A stretch of DNA of 64,000 nucleotides from NCBI RefSeq assembly GCF_963678635.1, contig NC_087066.1, positions 8,399,954-8,463,953 on the forward strand, read 5' to 3'. The translations under genes and the position numbers were made by a program. Positions 10,180-21,820 of the stretch are shown here, piece by piece. Every line of letters begins with the position of its first letter. Positions within the stretch are counted from its first letter, which is position 1. Below the pieces are notes generated by a model, which saw nothing but the letters and a program-made list of their open reading frames with translations, was not told where the DNA came from and did no database searches. This DNA is from Symsagittifera roscoffensis (taxonomy: Eukaryota > Xenacoelomorpha > Acoela > Convolutidae).

Positions 10180-10830
10180 TTCTTACCTTCCCAAATCTGA
10201 GATTTCGGTTTCATGGTGTCAAAAGGGTTGTGAGAAGCTCCCCTAACTAAGCGATTACGCCAAGAGTTTTTTGAACAACACATTATGGTTCTCGGAAAGT
10301 CAAATTTTCGATTTTTTGACAGTTTCTCGAATCTTTTTGACTTTTCTCGGAAACTACCCTTCCAAATCTAGCGTTTCAATGAGTAGAATGGATTGCGGGA
10401 GGCTCCTCTTTATTGGCGGTTATGCCCACATTTTTCTTCATAAAAGTTATGACCTTAGCGAAAATCAAATTTTCCAATTTTTGACCGTTTTTTTTTTTCG
10501 ATTTTTTTTACTTTTCCCAAAAACTACCCTCCCGAATCTGAGATATTGTTTTCAATGAATAAAACGAGTTGTGATAAGCTTTCCTCCGTAAACAATAACG
10601 CCCAATTTTTTTACACAAAAAGCTATGACCCTCGGAAAATTCAATGTTCTGATTTCTTGACCGTTTTTTTTTAGACTTTTTGACTTCTCGAAAAGAAACT
10701 GAATCTGATATCGACGGTTCAATCAAGGCATCAGGTTGTGAGAAGCCTCCTGCATAAAATGCTACGCCTTAAGTTTTGAATAAAAAAAATAGTTCCTGGA
10801 AAAATTCCAAAATCACAAATTTTTCCCTCA
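10180..10830. repeat. Degenerate tandem repeat, period about 165-177 bp
   Basis: About four units share the order TGACCGTTTTTTTT, GACTTTTC, AACTACCCTCCCGAATCTG, TTGTGAGAAGCTCC and AAAAGCTATGACCCTCGGAAAA. The TGAC(C/A)G marks near 10315, 10480 and 10657 give the period. Units are strongly diverged. Open frames across it are incidental. Confidence 0.6.
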
Positions 10831-10969
10831 TTTTTAATAGAGCAATAATTAAAATTTTGGATGAAGCCATATTTTGAAATCTTTAAAATTACCTATCTCG
10901 TCCCTCATCAGAACAACAAAGTCAAAAATTATCAAACAAATACCTCCAAGTTTAGCTGAGAATCAAGAT

Positions 10970-11052
10970 AATATGTCGAAGCTTGTCTGGAGAAACAAAA
11001 AACTACTTCGAGAACAAATTTTCCTTCACACTCTTCGAAAGTCGGAACAACT
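10970..11052 (+). repeat. GAAGC-family right-end fragment
   Basis: TATGTCGAAGCTTGTCTGGAGAAACAAAAAACTACTTCGAGAACAAAT then TTCGAAAGTCGGAACAA matches the last 80 bp of the family. The body is absent or unrecognisable upstream. Confidence 0.5.
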
Positions 11053-11182
11053 AGTTGAAAATAAATGCGTTAAGAGTGTTAATTTCAACAATTTTGTTGT
11101 GTTTTTCTTTGCAGTTTATAGTATGTGATGCAAATGCTACAATACGAAGTCAACGCGACAGTGATACAATATGAGTGGAGTG

Positions 11183-11561
11183 GAGAAGTGGAGTCATGGG
11201 GGGGGGGCTGATTTTTTAAAAATCGATATTTTGTCGACCTTTTTTTTTAGGTCGACCGAATTGATTTTCCGAGCTCTCAAAAAGCATTAAAAAGAAAGAC
11301 CCTGTTTTGGTTCAATTTTCGGCACCGAAAAAACGGGCCAAAAAATTAGTATAAATTGCCGTCGAATGCGCCTTTAAATTAATTTAAATTGGCGTCGAAA
11401 TTAGTATAAATTGGCGTTGAATGCGCCTTTAGAAAATTTTAGGGTCCGTCACCAAATATGGATATCTCAAAATAGTACAAAGCGGGACTCTTTGGGTCGG
11501 CAGGGGTTGAATCCCTGAGATGGAGGCGTATGCCCCCCAACCCCCCTAAATCCGCCCCTGT
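11183..11561 (+). mobile_element. hAT-like MITE with probable 8-bp TSD
   Basis: The left end is GAGAAGTGGAGTCATGGGGG, a decayed form of CAGGGGCGGATTTAGGGGG. The right end is CCTAAATCCGCCCCTGT. GTGGAGTG occurs at 11175-11182 and again at 11562-11569, a probable target duplication. A direct duplication of AAATTAGTATAAATTG-type sequence with GGCG lies inside (11346-11425). Confidence 0.65.
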
Positions 11562-11569
11562 GTGGAGTG

Positions 11570-12220
11570 TCTCTATGTGTGATGATTAACTTAAAAACTC
11601 TGGGGCAAAAAGGTACCTCCTGCTTTAGCTGGCCTCTAGTTTGCATTTGAATAAAAAAAAAGAAAAATTAGGTTCAAAAAAAGACAAATTTGAGAAATTA
11701 AAAAAAAATTACTCTAACAAGTTTAATCTCAGTTAATTAAAATGTCTAGCAAAATTGAGGACATTAGGAGCAAAGGTTGCAAGCTCCTTTGTTCATCGGG
11801 ACAACGGGTTAGTGTACCCATTATGAAAAACCGGAGGTGTTTTCATTTGGGATACATTTGTTGAAAGAGTAAAACTGAAAAAAAAAAGATTAAATGCTAT
11901 TGTTTTGACACACTCTCATTTGAGAAAGGAAGAGAAAATTGTTTTGTTTTCAGTCAATTAGAGAAACAAGTTGAAATAATAGAGGCTAGTGTTTTCAACT
12001 CTGCGAAGTGCGTTAAACTTGCAAAATAAAGAAAAGCATAAAAATTCCAAAAGGTTGTGACAATATAGGGCAAGAGGTCATTAGATAAAAAGAAAGCTGA
12101 CATTTAAGATTCTTTTGACATCATAGCTCAAGATGAGCATCGATACAAAATAGGGATTGTGGATTTTTTCTGAGAACTTATAACTTTTTTATGAGAATGA
12201 ATGATTAGAAAAAGTAATAA
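11570..12220. other. Spacer, no gene seen
   Basis: AT-rich DNA without a recognisable coding region, repeat family or RNA gene. Confidence 0.4.
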
Positions 12221-12290
12221 GGCTGCTCGTATTAGTTCAAAGCCCTGAATATTCCGTCTGTCTTTTAAGGACTATGAAGCAGTATTCGCT
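12221..12290 (+). repeat. GAAGC-family left-end fragment
   Basis: GGCTGCTCGTATTAG, AAAGCCCTGAATATTCCGTCTG and AAGGACTATGAAGCAGTA correspond to the first 70 bp of the family only. A full copy begins about 40 bp further on, so this is a solitary left end next to an intact element. Confidence 0.65.
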
Positions 12291-12332
12291 TTTGTAAAAA
12301 TGATGATATTTTAAAAAGAATGGAACAAAAAA

Positions 12333-12855
12333 CAATACTGCTCGTATCAGGGCGAGGCCCTGAAGATTCCGACTACCTCTTAAAGTCTACGGAGCACTAA
12401 AAACATTCTTAAAAAAATGTAAAAAATAAAAATGAAAGTGTTTTTTAATTTGAGATTTTTTGTGAAATTCATCCCCTCACACGCCATATTAGGTACAAAG
12501 TGATAGATTTCGCTCCTAGTAACAAATAAATTATGGCAAAAAAGCTTCCTTCAACCAATTTGGAACGATTTCTCAGACGGATTAAATCTGCGCTTACGCG
12601 TTAATAGCGCGATAGATATCGCGCGTTGATTGTCCCAGTTTGGCCAAAATGGCAATTATTGAACCCCCATGATTTCACGAAAAACGATCACAGGTGAAGC
12701 TTTTTTTCAAATTTAAGCTCAGGTTAACAAAACTTTTCGAATGGTGCAAAAAAAATTCCGTCGAAATTGGCTAATAAAAAGTCGAAACTTGTCTGAAAAA
12801 AAAACCCACCCCGAGCACAAATACTCTGTTACTTTCGTTAGGAAAGTCGGAACAA
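12333..12855 (+). repeat. GAAGC-family small element, forward copy
   Basis: Runs from AACAATACTGCTCGTATCAG through a CAGGGC-GAG-GCCCTG hairpin (loop changed, stem kept) to GGAAAGTCGGAACAA. The central hairpin GCGCGA-TAGATA-TCGCGC at about 12609 is intact. All internal blocks are in order. Confidence 0.8.
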
Positions 12856-12859
12856 TTAC

Positions 12860-13233
12860 GGAAATTTTGGGGTTTTCGTAAATCATCCCCCACACGCCAT
12901 ACAAAGAAAAAAGTGATATATTTCACTCCTAGTAATGTAGAAATTATGACAAACAGATTATTTCAACCAATTTGGAACGATTTCTATGAGGGATTAAATC
13001 TCCGCTTACGCGTTAATAGCCCGAATTGGTCAAAATTGCAACCTTTACACCTTCATAAATTTATGAAAAATGATCACAGCTGAAATAAATTATCAATTTT
13101 GAACTCAAAACAACAATAACTTTCGGCTGATGCAAAAAAAACGCTTTGTTGAAAACTCGAAATTTGTCTGAAGAAAAAAAAACTCGCCCCGAGCACAAAC
13201 ATTCCGTTACCTTCGTTACAAAAGTCGAAGCAA
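12860..13233 (+). repeat. GAAGC-family small element, left-truncated copy
   Basis: Starts in the ATCATCCCCCACACGCCAT box and runs to AAAAGTCGAAGCAA. The structured left end is missing and the region around the central hairpin is deleted (GTTAATAGCCCGAATTGG). It is head-to-tail with the preceding copy. Confidence 0.7.
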
Positions 13234-13239
13234 TAAAGT

Positions 13240-13900
13240 GCATCGCCCTCCTAATCAAGCCTTAAATACTACAGAAGACTGCTTGCGACTAGAATAATTT
13301 TGTGAACAAAAGGTACTGCTGGAACACTGGTGCAGATTTTATAAAAATTGTTTACTTTTTTATTTCATTGCTGTTGTGGAGTCATGAAACAAAAAATTAA
13401 ATTACACCTCAGCTCAAGCTGTATAAAATGCAAATCGATAAAATTTTGCCAACAAACAGTAAACTTTCATGCTAAGACAAAAGTATATCCTATTTGTCTA
13501 AGCATGAAAACTTACTATTTGTGTGCAAGTTTTTCTCGATTGTAAATCACGTCCATCTGGAATTGGGGAATATGGAATGCCGATAAAAATGAAAAACTGC
13601 GTAATTTGCAGACTTTTTGTGGTTTTCAAAAGAAAATTTGTTTGTTTTGCGGTTTTGTTTCACCAGTTGTAAGCCTTGTCTCCGGATTCCCAGGAAACAC
13701 ACTCAGTTCACATACATCAAGGAAATACACTAGAAAATAAATTCAGTTCACGGATAATGCACTCCTAACCTTTTTTTGATGACATTCCTAACGCATTTGT
13801 TTCATTGGAAATAACCTTCAACGCTTATTTGACTTTGTTAATAGCCGTTTTTTTGTTATGTTCACTAAATTTTTTTTAAAACTTAAATTTTGAAATGAAC
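13240..13900. other. Spacer, no gene seen
   Basis: The open frame at 13348-13545 is AT-rich and has no recognisable domain. Nothing else could be assigned. Confidence 0.4.
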
Positions 13901-14244
13901 GAAACGTCTCGTATCAGGGCGAAGCCCTGAATGGTCCGTCTGCCTGTTTTTATTCAAATTTTAAAAAAATGAGATTAATTTTTAAAAAAAAACGAGATTT
14001 ATCCTCCCACAGGCCATATGAAAAACAGAGTGATAGATTTCGCTCCTAGTAACTAATCAATTATGGCAAACAATTTTTTTTCCTTCAACCAATTTGGAAC
14101 GATTTCTTTGACGGATTAAATCTCTTGAATCTTTTTAATTTAATTTCAGGACAACAATACTTTTTGATTGATATAAAAAATTCGGTCAGAAAAATCCACC
14201 CGAGTACAAATATTCCGTTGCTTTTCTTGTGACAGTCGGAACAA
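13901..14244 (+). repeat. GAAGC-family small element, internally deleted
   Basis: The left end CGTCTCGTATCAGGGCGAAGCCCTG keeps a perfect GAA-loop hairpin. The right end is GACAGTCGGAACAA. About 190 bp between GATTAAATCTC and CAGGACAACAATAC are missing. BEL1 lies about 100 bp downstream. Confidence 0.7.
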
Positions 14245-14342
14245 TAACAAATCCAGTATAGTAGTATGTGGTTTGATATTAACACTACTTAAACTTGCAG
14301 TTTCATTAATCGTTTCTAGATTAATGTTCCGAATTTCGAAGA

Positions 14343-14687
14343 TGTTGCAGAGCAAAATTAAAATGCATATAACGCAAATAAAGTTAATAATAACATATAA
14401 CGTAAATAATTCGACCGATTTTAACCGTTTTTCTCGCAAACACGGTTTAGACTTGATTAAATCTGACCACCAAAACAGAGCAATTTGTCTGAATGGCAAA
14501 TACCAGCGTTTAGAGAGCTTGCTTGCTCTGAGTTTGCAGCTATCAATTATTGTTGTTATGATCGATATAAAATGCCGAAATTTATCGTTTTGAGAGTTGT
14601 TTACCGAAGAATTACTCTTTATAGTTCAAGTGCTTCTCTGTATTATGTTTAGATTTTTTGACGTTTTGTGAGATTGGAGCGGGCGTG
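14343..14687 (+). repeat. BEL1 5' LTR
   Basis: About 345 bp, TGTTGCAGAGCAAAATTAAA to GGAGCGGGCGTG. It shares with the 3' LTR AAAATGCATATAAC, CAGAGCAATTTGTCT, GGCAAATACCAG, ATCGATATAAAATGCC, TTTTGAGAGTTGTTTACCGA and GACGTTTTG. ATATAAAA (about 14563) is a candidate TATA element. The terminal CA has mutated to TG. Confidence 0.85.
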
Positions 14688-14770
14688 GATTCGAGTGTCC
14701 AGTTGGCCGAGTTCCTATTCGTCGTCAAGTGTCCATTTGGCCGATTGTCCAATTGGCCGAATTGAGCGAA
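14688..14770 (+). repeat. Three short repeats after the BEL1 5' LTR
   Basis: GTGTCCAGTTGGCCGA (14695), GTGTCCATTTGGCCGA (14729) and ATTGTCCAATTGGCCGA (14744) follow the LTR where a primer-binding site and leader are expected. The tRNA primer could not be assigned. Confidence 0.7.
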
Positions 14771-15086
14771 AGGGAGCGATATCAATTACGAGTAAAGTGG
14801 TCTGGTAGTTTAATATCAGGCAAATTAAGGTTTTCTCCGTGTGTGTTGTTGGAATTCGACAGGCTAGTCTAATTCCTCACCCCTCTTGGTAAATATAAAA
14901 AAAAAACCCCACTGCGCTCGTAAGTCTATCGAATAAGAGGTTACGCTGTTATTTTAATTGGTCTGGTAAGGTGTTATTAAGTGTGTTAAGTTGCATTTTT
15001 CAGCCTCCGATTTATTCCGTGTTTTTTGTTGGAATTCAACCAACCTACTTTATTCCCAACCCTATTGGTAAGACACCTGAGTTGAT

Positions 15087-17640
15087 GTGCGTATGGTGTT
15101 CATCCTAGGAGCTTGTTCGTTGTGCTACGGACTCGAAGAAGACTATTCAGTTCTATCCGCTTATTTTCTATCGTTACGAACCAACCTTGTCATTTGGCAC
15201 GACGCCATTAATAATTTCATCAGTAAACACAGCCTTAATAATAACCGTAGACTAAGTACTGAGCAACTCGCAAACTTTTTATTACGGTACAAGCAAACCA
15301 TTTGTGAAATGGTTTGATGCCAACGGAGCGATACAGAGGATATAGAGAATAAGTTATTTGCAAACGGTATTCTCGTGATTAACGTGGTAAAAGACTTCAT
15401 CTCTAAGCGTAAGGCTAAGGCCCAGGTACCCATTGATAAATACAAGGAGCTTCAACACCCCCCTCTTCTTTAGTTAAAGACTCTCGTCTTGTTAAGGCGT
15501 TACAGTGCTATCCGCAGCGCCCTCAAAAACCGTAAGAAGCTGAAACGTTTACCACTTAAGAACCGAAAAGCCATACAAAACAACGCAGAGGCTTTAAGTA
15601 GTCAATTTATTATCACTAAAAAAACTTTCTGGGATAACACACTCTTAACTTAAAAAGGACTGCAAGGTTTCAATGTTTTAACAAGCAAAGAACATAAAAG
15701 TCCTTTTCGTTGATAGCTTGATTCTTAATTGTCTACATTTTAGCTAACTTGCAATTTGTCTCTTTTTTCGTTCTGCTGGTATACCGAGTGCGTTTCGGGC
15801 TTGCCAGTCGGTTTTTGAGCTTCCATGAACTAAAAAATTTTCCACTTACAATTAACTTTGCAAAAATAATCGAAAGTAAGTGGATTGTGAATGTCGTAAT
15901 AGTTGATTGTTAATGTCATACAATTAAATATTCTTTTAAACTTCGTTTGTAACTTCTAAAGCATCGAGAAAATAGATTCGATAAAAGCATGGAGAAAAAT
16001 ATACAAAAAGATTAAAGAAATTGTCTAAAATTAGAGACTCTACAGTAGATGATCATTACAAATGTCATGCTCTCGTGCTAGAGTTTATTGAAAATCAAAG
16101 CCGTTTGACAACTATCGAGACAGTTATCATAAATTGTAAAACGGAACAGGCCGTTGAAAAAAATGGAGATAAACATTCAACTGGCTAAAAAAACCGAAGT
16201 TCCCGAGAGGTACATAACCAAGCAAGGTCTTTGGAGAAATTTGGATAGGACGAAATTAACAAAAACCAGCCTTCAACTTGGGGAAAAGTCAAGGATAATC
16301 GTATTGGTTCCCGAATTGACTCTATCAAAGATCATACTTCTGCTGTCTTGGCCACCCAACCGGAAAACACAGGTATTATCGAACAACCACAACGGGCTTG
16401 CCGTCAATTCCTGAGTTTCAAAGAAACTCAGGTCATGGCTTCACCGCTGGACATGGAACATCTAGTGATCCTGGTTTGCACATCAGTAATCATCTAGCCT
16501 TTCGGCAAAACTGCCCGAGATCAAGTTTGTCTTTGAGTACTAATGACGCATCTGTTACAGTTCCTCTTTGTCTAGCACCTCATATCGGTGTTAATTATTA
16601 TTCACCTCCCAATATACCTCAAGCTGAATTCCTTCCAAACTCAAGCTGGTTGGTAACACAAATATGCAGGGTCTGATGAATCATTTCCCATTAATGCACA
16701 GAGTTCCGCAAACTGTCGCGCAGTCTGAGCTGCAGGTCTCTTGGAACCATCCGATAACTCATCATTTGTCAACAGCGCGTTCAAATAAATACGTGATGGA
16801 GGATCAGCAGCTTTTTTGTGCACATGCCGGCGCTGCAAATAGCATGCCTGTTGAGCCATTTGGAAATTTAAGCTTGCGAATGTGTTTTCTTTGGCCACTC
16901 CATTGGGATCATCCCATTGGTAATTCAAGAGGGATCATCCCGCATACCAGTGGTGGCTCAATAAATTATACTCCTCAAGCTGATCTCCAAAGTACAGACC
17001 CCGCTCACTAAGGGTTTTTTTAAATCATTTTGTTGGTCCTTCACATGAACATCCGGTAGAGCAACCATTTTCGGCTCGTGAACTAGCTGAATGGATGAAA
17101 AGTAGCCGCAAAGATCGTCTCTCAGAATTGAAAGTAAGTCAATTTGATGGTAACGCTTTGAATTGGCAGGAATGGTTTGGACAATTTACCTCAACCATCG
17201 GTTCCGCCCGTCGGAGTGCTGACGAGAAATTAACTTATTTAAAGACGCTCGTAACTCGAAAAGCCAAAGCGTTTATCCCTGAATACAATCAAAGTGGAGC
17301 TTTATACAATGATGCAATTGTATTATTGTTGGGGCTCATTTAGATAGGTTAGCCAGTTTTCCTCCACTCAAAGGGCATTCAGAGAATATTATCAGTTTCT
17401 CCTCCTCCGTTTTAGGACTGGTTGCAGTATTTCAATCGTTGCCATTTCATGATGACCTCAAAAGCGTGACTCATCTGAATCAAGCTGTCGGCAAGCTCCC
17501 ACCAAAATATGAAAAACTTTACTTCGCATGCCTCAATGGGAACCACGGCTTCCGTAATTGCGCAAACAGGACTGTGAGAGCATGCACAACGTCCTCCTCC
17601 ACGGTGCTGAAATAAATTTTCCACTAAAGAAAAATATTAA
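15087..17640 (+). pseudogene. BEL1 gag remnant (DUF1759-like)
   Basis: Decayed gag of BEL1. The clearest part is 17095-17343, where FDGNALNWQEWFGQFTSTIG and KLTYLKTLVTRKAKAFI match the DUF1759 pattern (Phe-Asp-Gly, Trp-x-x-Trp/Phe, Lys-x-x-Tyr-Leu) known from BEL/Pao and other retroelement Gag proteins. The upstream open pieces (15087-15317, 16154-16676 and 16664-17011) lie in three frames, have no further recognisable domain and are rich in Asn, Ser and His. No intact CCHC knuckle could be found. Many stops and frame changes separate the pieces, so no functional product is expected. Confidence 0.65.
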
Positions 17641-20600
17641 GTAAAATCAATGAGTCTAAACCGAAAATTGTTGAACAAGTTTCCACTCATGCCGCTCTGG
17701 GGTGTAAAAATTACAAAGAATTACCAAAAGGACCGTTGCTAATTGCAGAATTTGATGTATCTTCGGATAGCACGAGTCTCCAGACGTTGGTTCTTTATGA
17801 CGAAGCATCTACACAATCGTGGGTTTCTGCATCTCTCGCTAGCCGCTTAAAGTAGGTTCTTGAGCCAGTCCAGTTATCTATCAGTGGTTTCAATGCCGTA
17901 AAAGTCATCGAAACTCAGCAAGTCAAATTAAATGTCTCGTCTGAACCGAACAACGCAGGTTTAATTTTCACTATGGAAGCTTATGTGAAAGACAACATTC
18001 ACCTTGGTACATATTGTATCAATATACTAGAATTGCAGAATAAAAATTCTCAGTTGGCTCCAATAAAGCCGTTACAGTTTAATTATGAAGATGTGGGAGT
18101 TAACTTAGGACAAGATTACTACCACGCCGTTTGTCCGATTGAGTTCTTTTTAGAAAAAGACTCTAACTCACCATGTTCTGTCCACCTACCGGTAGGTTGG
18201 GTCATAAGTGGTCCGTTACTGCCAACCGCCGTTTAACTTCTTCGTGCTTTAAGCTTGTTCTTAAAGATTCTTCTTTAACTGACCAGATGAAGTCATGGTA
18301 TGAATTATAATCTTATGGAGCCTTTACACGAGTCGATTCCCGTTCAAAAGATACGCAGATACAATAAAGGAGGACATCAAGAAAAATGATGCCGTTACCG
18401 TCGAGCCGCATGATTCACGTTCGTGAACCGCTCGCGATTGGTATCTTCCGCACCACCCAGTTATAAATCTGAATAAGCCAGTTAAGGTGCGCCGAGTTCT
18501 TAACGGGGCTGCCAAGTTTCATGGCACGTCCTTAAATCAATCCCCATTGGTTGGTCCAGGTCTACTCCAAAACCTGATAATCATACAATTGTGCTTCCGA
18601 CAGCACAAATACGCCGTCTCCGCGGATATAGAGGTATGTTCCTCCAGGAAGGAATCCGCGACCAAGATCAATCTTCGCTTCGTTTTTTGTGGCGGGACGA
18701 CCCCACGTTGTGGTAGTCCATCAGTACACTTGCCATATGTTCTGCGCCTGGGACTCGCCTACGTGGGATATCCTGAAGTGGCGTCAGTGGTTGCCGAAAA
18801 ACATTATATGGACGATTACTTGCATTCGCTTAGAAACATCAATCAAGCAGTAAAAGATTGTCGGTCAGTTACTTAAATTAGGTGGTTTTGGTTTTGACTA
18901 AGTCTGTCAGTAATGTTGAAGAAATATCAAAAGCAAGGAATCCCGAAGTCAATGAAACACCCTCATTGGTTAAGGAAATATGTAATGCTGATTAATCGTC
19001 GCACGTCTTAGGTTTAAAATGGGATCATATAAACGACACATTGGTTGTGAGCTGAGGTTTCGATCGGCCTCTCGCTAAGGCGATAATTCATTAAGCCGTT
19101 TTGAAATTGGTAAATTCTGTATTTGACCCTATTTGCTTAAAAGGCCCGTGTACGGTTAATAGCCTCGTCTGTTATTTAAACACATATGGCGAAAAAGTGA
19201 CCAAAAACCTGCTGATGTTTCACCAGAAGAAATAAGGGAAAAATTCCTTGAGTGGCACTCAGGCCTCTCTCTGCTAGGTCAGCTGACACTTCCCCGCTTT
19301 TACTTCACAGAACCTGTGGATCGTATTGAGCTTCACTTTTTCGGTGATAGCTCTCATGTTGTTTTCTGCGCCATCGGGTTTTTGAGTGCGAGACTTATAA
19401 GCTTGCACAAACTTGAAATATTTTTGTCTTAGATAAAGCGTGGGTTGTGCCAATCAAAGCGTTGTCAATACTCTAAATGGAACTTCGAGCAGCTCTGCTT
19501 GCCGCACGGTACGGTTGAAAATCGAAAGTGTGAAAGCGCTTATAGTTAAAGTGAACGATATATTTATGTGGAAAGATAGCACTACCGTTCTCGAGTAGCT
19601 TAACTCTCTCGAGTAGCATAATTATCTGTATTTTTCGCTAACCGTGTCGGCAGAATCCTCAAATTGACCACTATTGATGAGTGGCACCATGTTCTGAGCG
19701 GCGACAATCCAGTTTATACCGGTACAAAGGGGATTTCTTCAGAGGTGTAAAAGAGTTGTCGCATTTATGTTTAGGATGATGCTTCACATAAGCATTTTCT
19801 CGGTAATGACTTACGGATCACCGACCCCACTGAACTAGTTTTTGCAGAAAACAAACTTATTCATTTTGTTCTGATGGAATCCTTCCCCGTTGGGTTAAAA
19901 ACACTCAAATCTGGCGAACATATAAAGAATAAAAATAAGATTGCCACATACTCTCCTTTTATCGGTCTGGCTGGTATCATTCTTTCCACCGGCCGGATTA
20001 TGCGCTTAGAGAATACCGGGTTTGATACAAAGCACTCAAAATTATTCGATGCGCGTCATACCCCAGTTCACTTCTTGGCTCACAGTCTCCACCATAAGCA
20101 TTTTCATCAAAGGTTAAAGGCTTAGACTACATACGCTCTGTTTTGAATATTAAACACGCAATGCTTAGGTTGCTTCGACTATTTCGTTCTAACAAAAATC
20201 AATCGGTAATATGCCGTAAATGCCAAGTTAGTACCATCCAGCCATTTATGTCCAATTTACCTGTCGAACGTCTCGGATATAAGCAACCATTCTTTAATCA
20301 TACGGGTGTGGATTACTTTTATTACGAACTTCGTTGGTGCGGAAGAGGAATTAATTGTCTGCATCATGAACTGGAACGGTACGGCTCCGACCATTTTTGC
20401 ACACAAATTTGTTGCTTGGAAACTTAACCCGCCAGGCGTACCTATCATAGCGGCTCCGGGAGCACCTCGTCCAATGCGTGAAGCGCGTGCTTTACGATAT
20501 ACTAGGCAGTTGGCGAGTTACTGAAGAAATGCTGGGAACAACACTCTGCTTAGCTAAGCAGGCTTCGAATTCGAGGCCAATCACTCCCGATAGTACCGAT

Positions 20601-20963
20601 TCACGAGAGTTAGAAGCGTTAACCCCAACCCACTTTTTGCTTGGACGACATGCCACAAGCTTTCCTTCGCTTTTATCTGTGGAAGGCTATTTGGTCTCGT
20701 TGGCTTCGCAAATAAGTTCCCTCACTGAATAAGCGTTTCAAGTCAGACTGAGTGTGAAGTCACACTCAGTCTGACTTCACACTTAAGACAGGCGATCTCG
20801 TATGGGTCATTGAGCCCGACAGCCCGCGAGGATATAAGCCTCTCGCTTGCATCGTTAGACTTAACTACGGCAAAGATAGATGCGCACATTCCGCCCTCAT
20901 TACGGCAGCCACGAGCGAACTTACCCGACCAACCGCTAAGCTCGCCCCAGTTCTTCCGTCTCT
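17641..20963 (+). pseudogene. BEL1 pol remnant: Pao protease, RT, RNase H, integrase
   Basis: Blocks appear in BEL/Pao order. Protease is at about 17740-17855 (LVLYDEASTQSWVSASL; the usual Asp-Ser is changed to Asp-Glu). RT starts at about 18480 (VRRVLNGAAKFHGTSLN and SADIE); its YMDD box is intact at about 18810 (HYMDDYLHS), with a deletion before it. RNase H is at about 19330 (FFGDSS). The integrase zinc part is at about 20200 (CRKCQV, then NHTGVDYF). A large deletion has removed most of the catalytic core, and WKLNPPG at about 20420 and LTPTHFLLGRHA at about 20620 belong to its C-terminal side. GDLVWVIEPDSPRGYKP at about 20790 is the end of the ORF. An inverted AGTGTGAAGTCACACTCAGTCTG duplication lies at 20743-20783. 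Multiple stops and frameshifts make this dead. Confidence 0.8.
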
Positions 20964-20975
20964 GGGGGCGGAGGA
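20964..20975 (+). promoter_or_regulatory. BEL1 polypurine tract
   Basis: GGGGGCGGAGGA lies directly against the TG of the 3' LTR, the position from which plus-strand DNA synthesis is primed in LTR retroelements. Confidence 0.75.
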
Positions 20976-21419
20976 TGTTGCAGCGCAAAAGTAAAATGCA
21001 TATAACCAAAGTGCGAACGTAAAAATTAGTGAAAAGCGACTATAGCCTAACGTATATGAAAACGTTCAAGCCGCCGGTAGAACGGGTTCAATTTCCCCCA
21101 TACGCTAACTTTTATACATGTATACTCGAGGGGCTATATACCCATTTGATCGATTTTCATCGTTTTTTCTCTCAAACACTGTTCAGACTTGAATAAGTCT
21201 GACCTCCAAAAAAGAGCAATTTGTCTCAAGGGCAAATACCAGTCTTTTTTCAGAGCTTGCTTTGAGTTTGCACCTAAAAGTTGATATTTTTATTATCGAT
21301 ATAAAATGCCAAATTATCGTTTTGAGAGTTGTTTACCGAAGAATTATTATTAATAAATTAAGTGTTTTTTGCATTATTTTAAGGTCTTTTTGACGTTTTG
21401 AGAGACCGGAGCGGGCACA
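20976..21419 (+). repeat. BEL1 3' LTR
   Basis: About 444 bp, TGTTGCAGCGCAAAAGTAAA to GCGGGCACA. It is about 100 bp longer than the 5' LTR. The extra block lies roughly at 21025-21145 (GACTATAGCC to GGGGCTATATACCC), between two conserved parts. Followed by GAAGA, the target duplication. Confidence 0.85.
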
Positions 21420-21426
21420 GAAGAAA

Positions 21427-21820
21427 CTGAAGAATTTATATGCTCGGGGTGTTTTTTTTATTCAGACCGATTTTGGAGAAGTTGACTGCATATGGGCATC
21501 CATCCGGGACACCAAGCGATATTGTTTGCAATTGACTAAAGTGTGGCTTGGCTGCTGGAAACATACTTTGACATTGTGTTTCAATACGCGAATTGTTTAT
21601 GCGTGGCATTTTATCCGCACTCATACTCATTCCAAACTGAAATGAGGCAAGCTATTATCATCGGTCTTATTAAATCCAAATGAATCAAAATTTAACACTT
21701 CGATATCATCAGCCTAAAATTCATAGTTTCTCAATATTTAATTTTCTAAAAACTGTTCGAGACGAATGAATGGGCAGTCGGCACATTCAGGGCTTTACTC
21801 TGATACGAGTAGTCTTGTTA
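21427..21820 (-). repeat. GAAGC-family reverse copy with replaced middle
   Basis: On the plus strand it opens with AAGAATTTATATGCTCGGGGTG and TTATTCAGACCGATTTTGG (right end reversed). It closes with GGGCAGTCGGCACATTCAGGGCTTTACTCTGATACGAGTAGTCTTG (left end reversed; given to show block order). The usual internal blocks are not seen between them. The copy at 63400-63775 has the same two-end layout. Confidence 0.55.

Larger units (their letters stand above)
14343..21419 (+). mobile_element. BEL1: old BEL/Pao LTR retrotransposon, complete structure
   Basis: This is a 7.08-kb element bounded by diverged LTRs (14343-14687 and 20976-21419) and flanked by an exact 5-bp duplication GAAGA (14338-14342 and 21420-21424), the size BEL/Pao integrases usually make. 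It starts TG and ends CA. Between the LTRs are a gag-like region and a pol with Pao-type protease, RT/RNase H and integrase motifs, all riddled with stops and frame changes. The purine tract GGGGGCGGAGGA (20964-20975) directly precedes the 3' LTR. The LTR divergence and broken frames show an old, dead copy. Confidence 0.9.
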
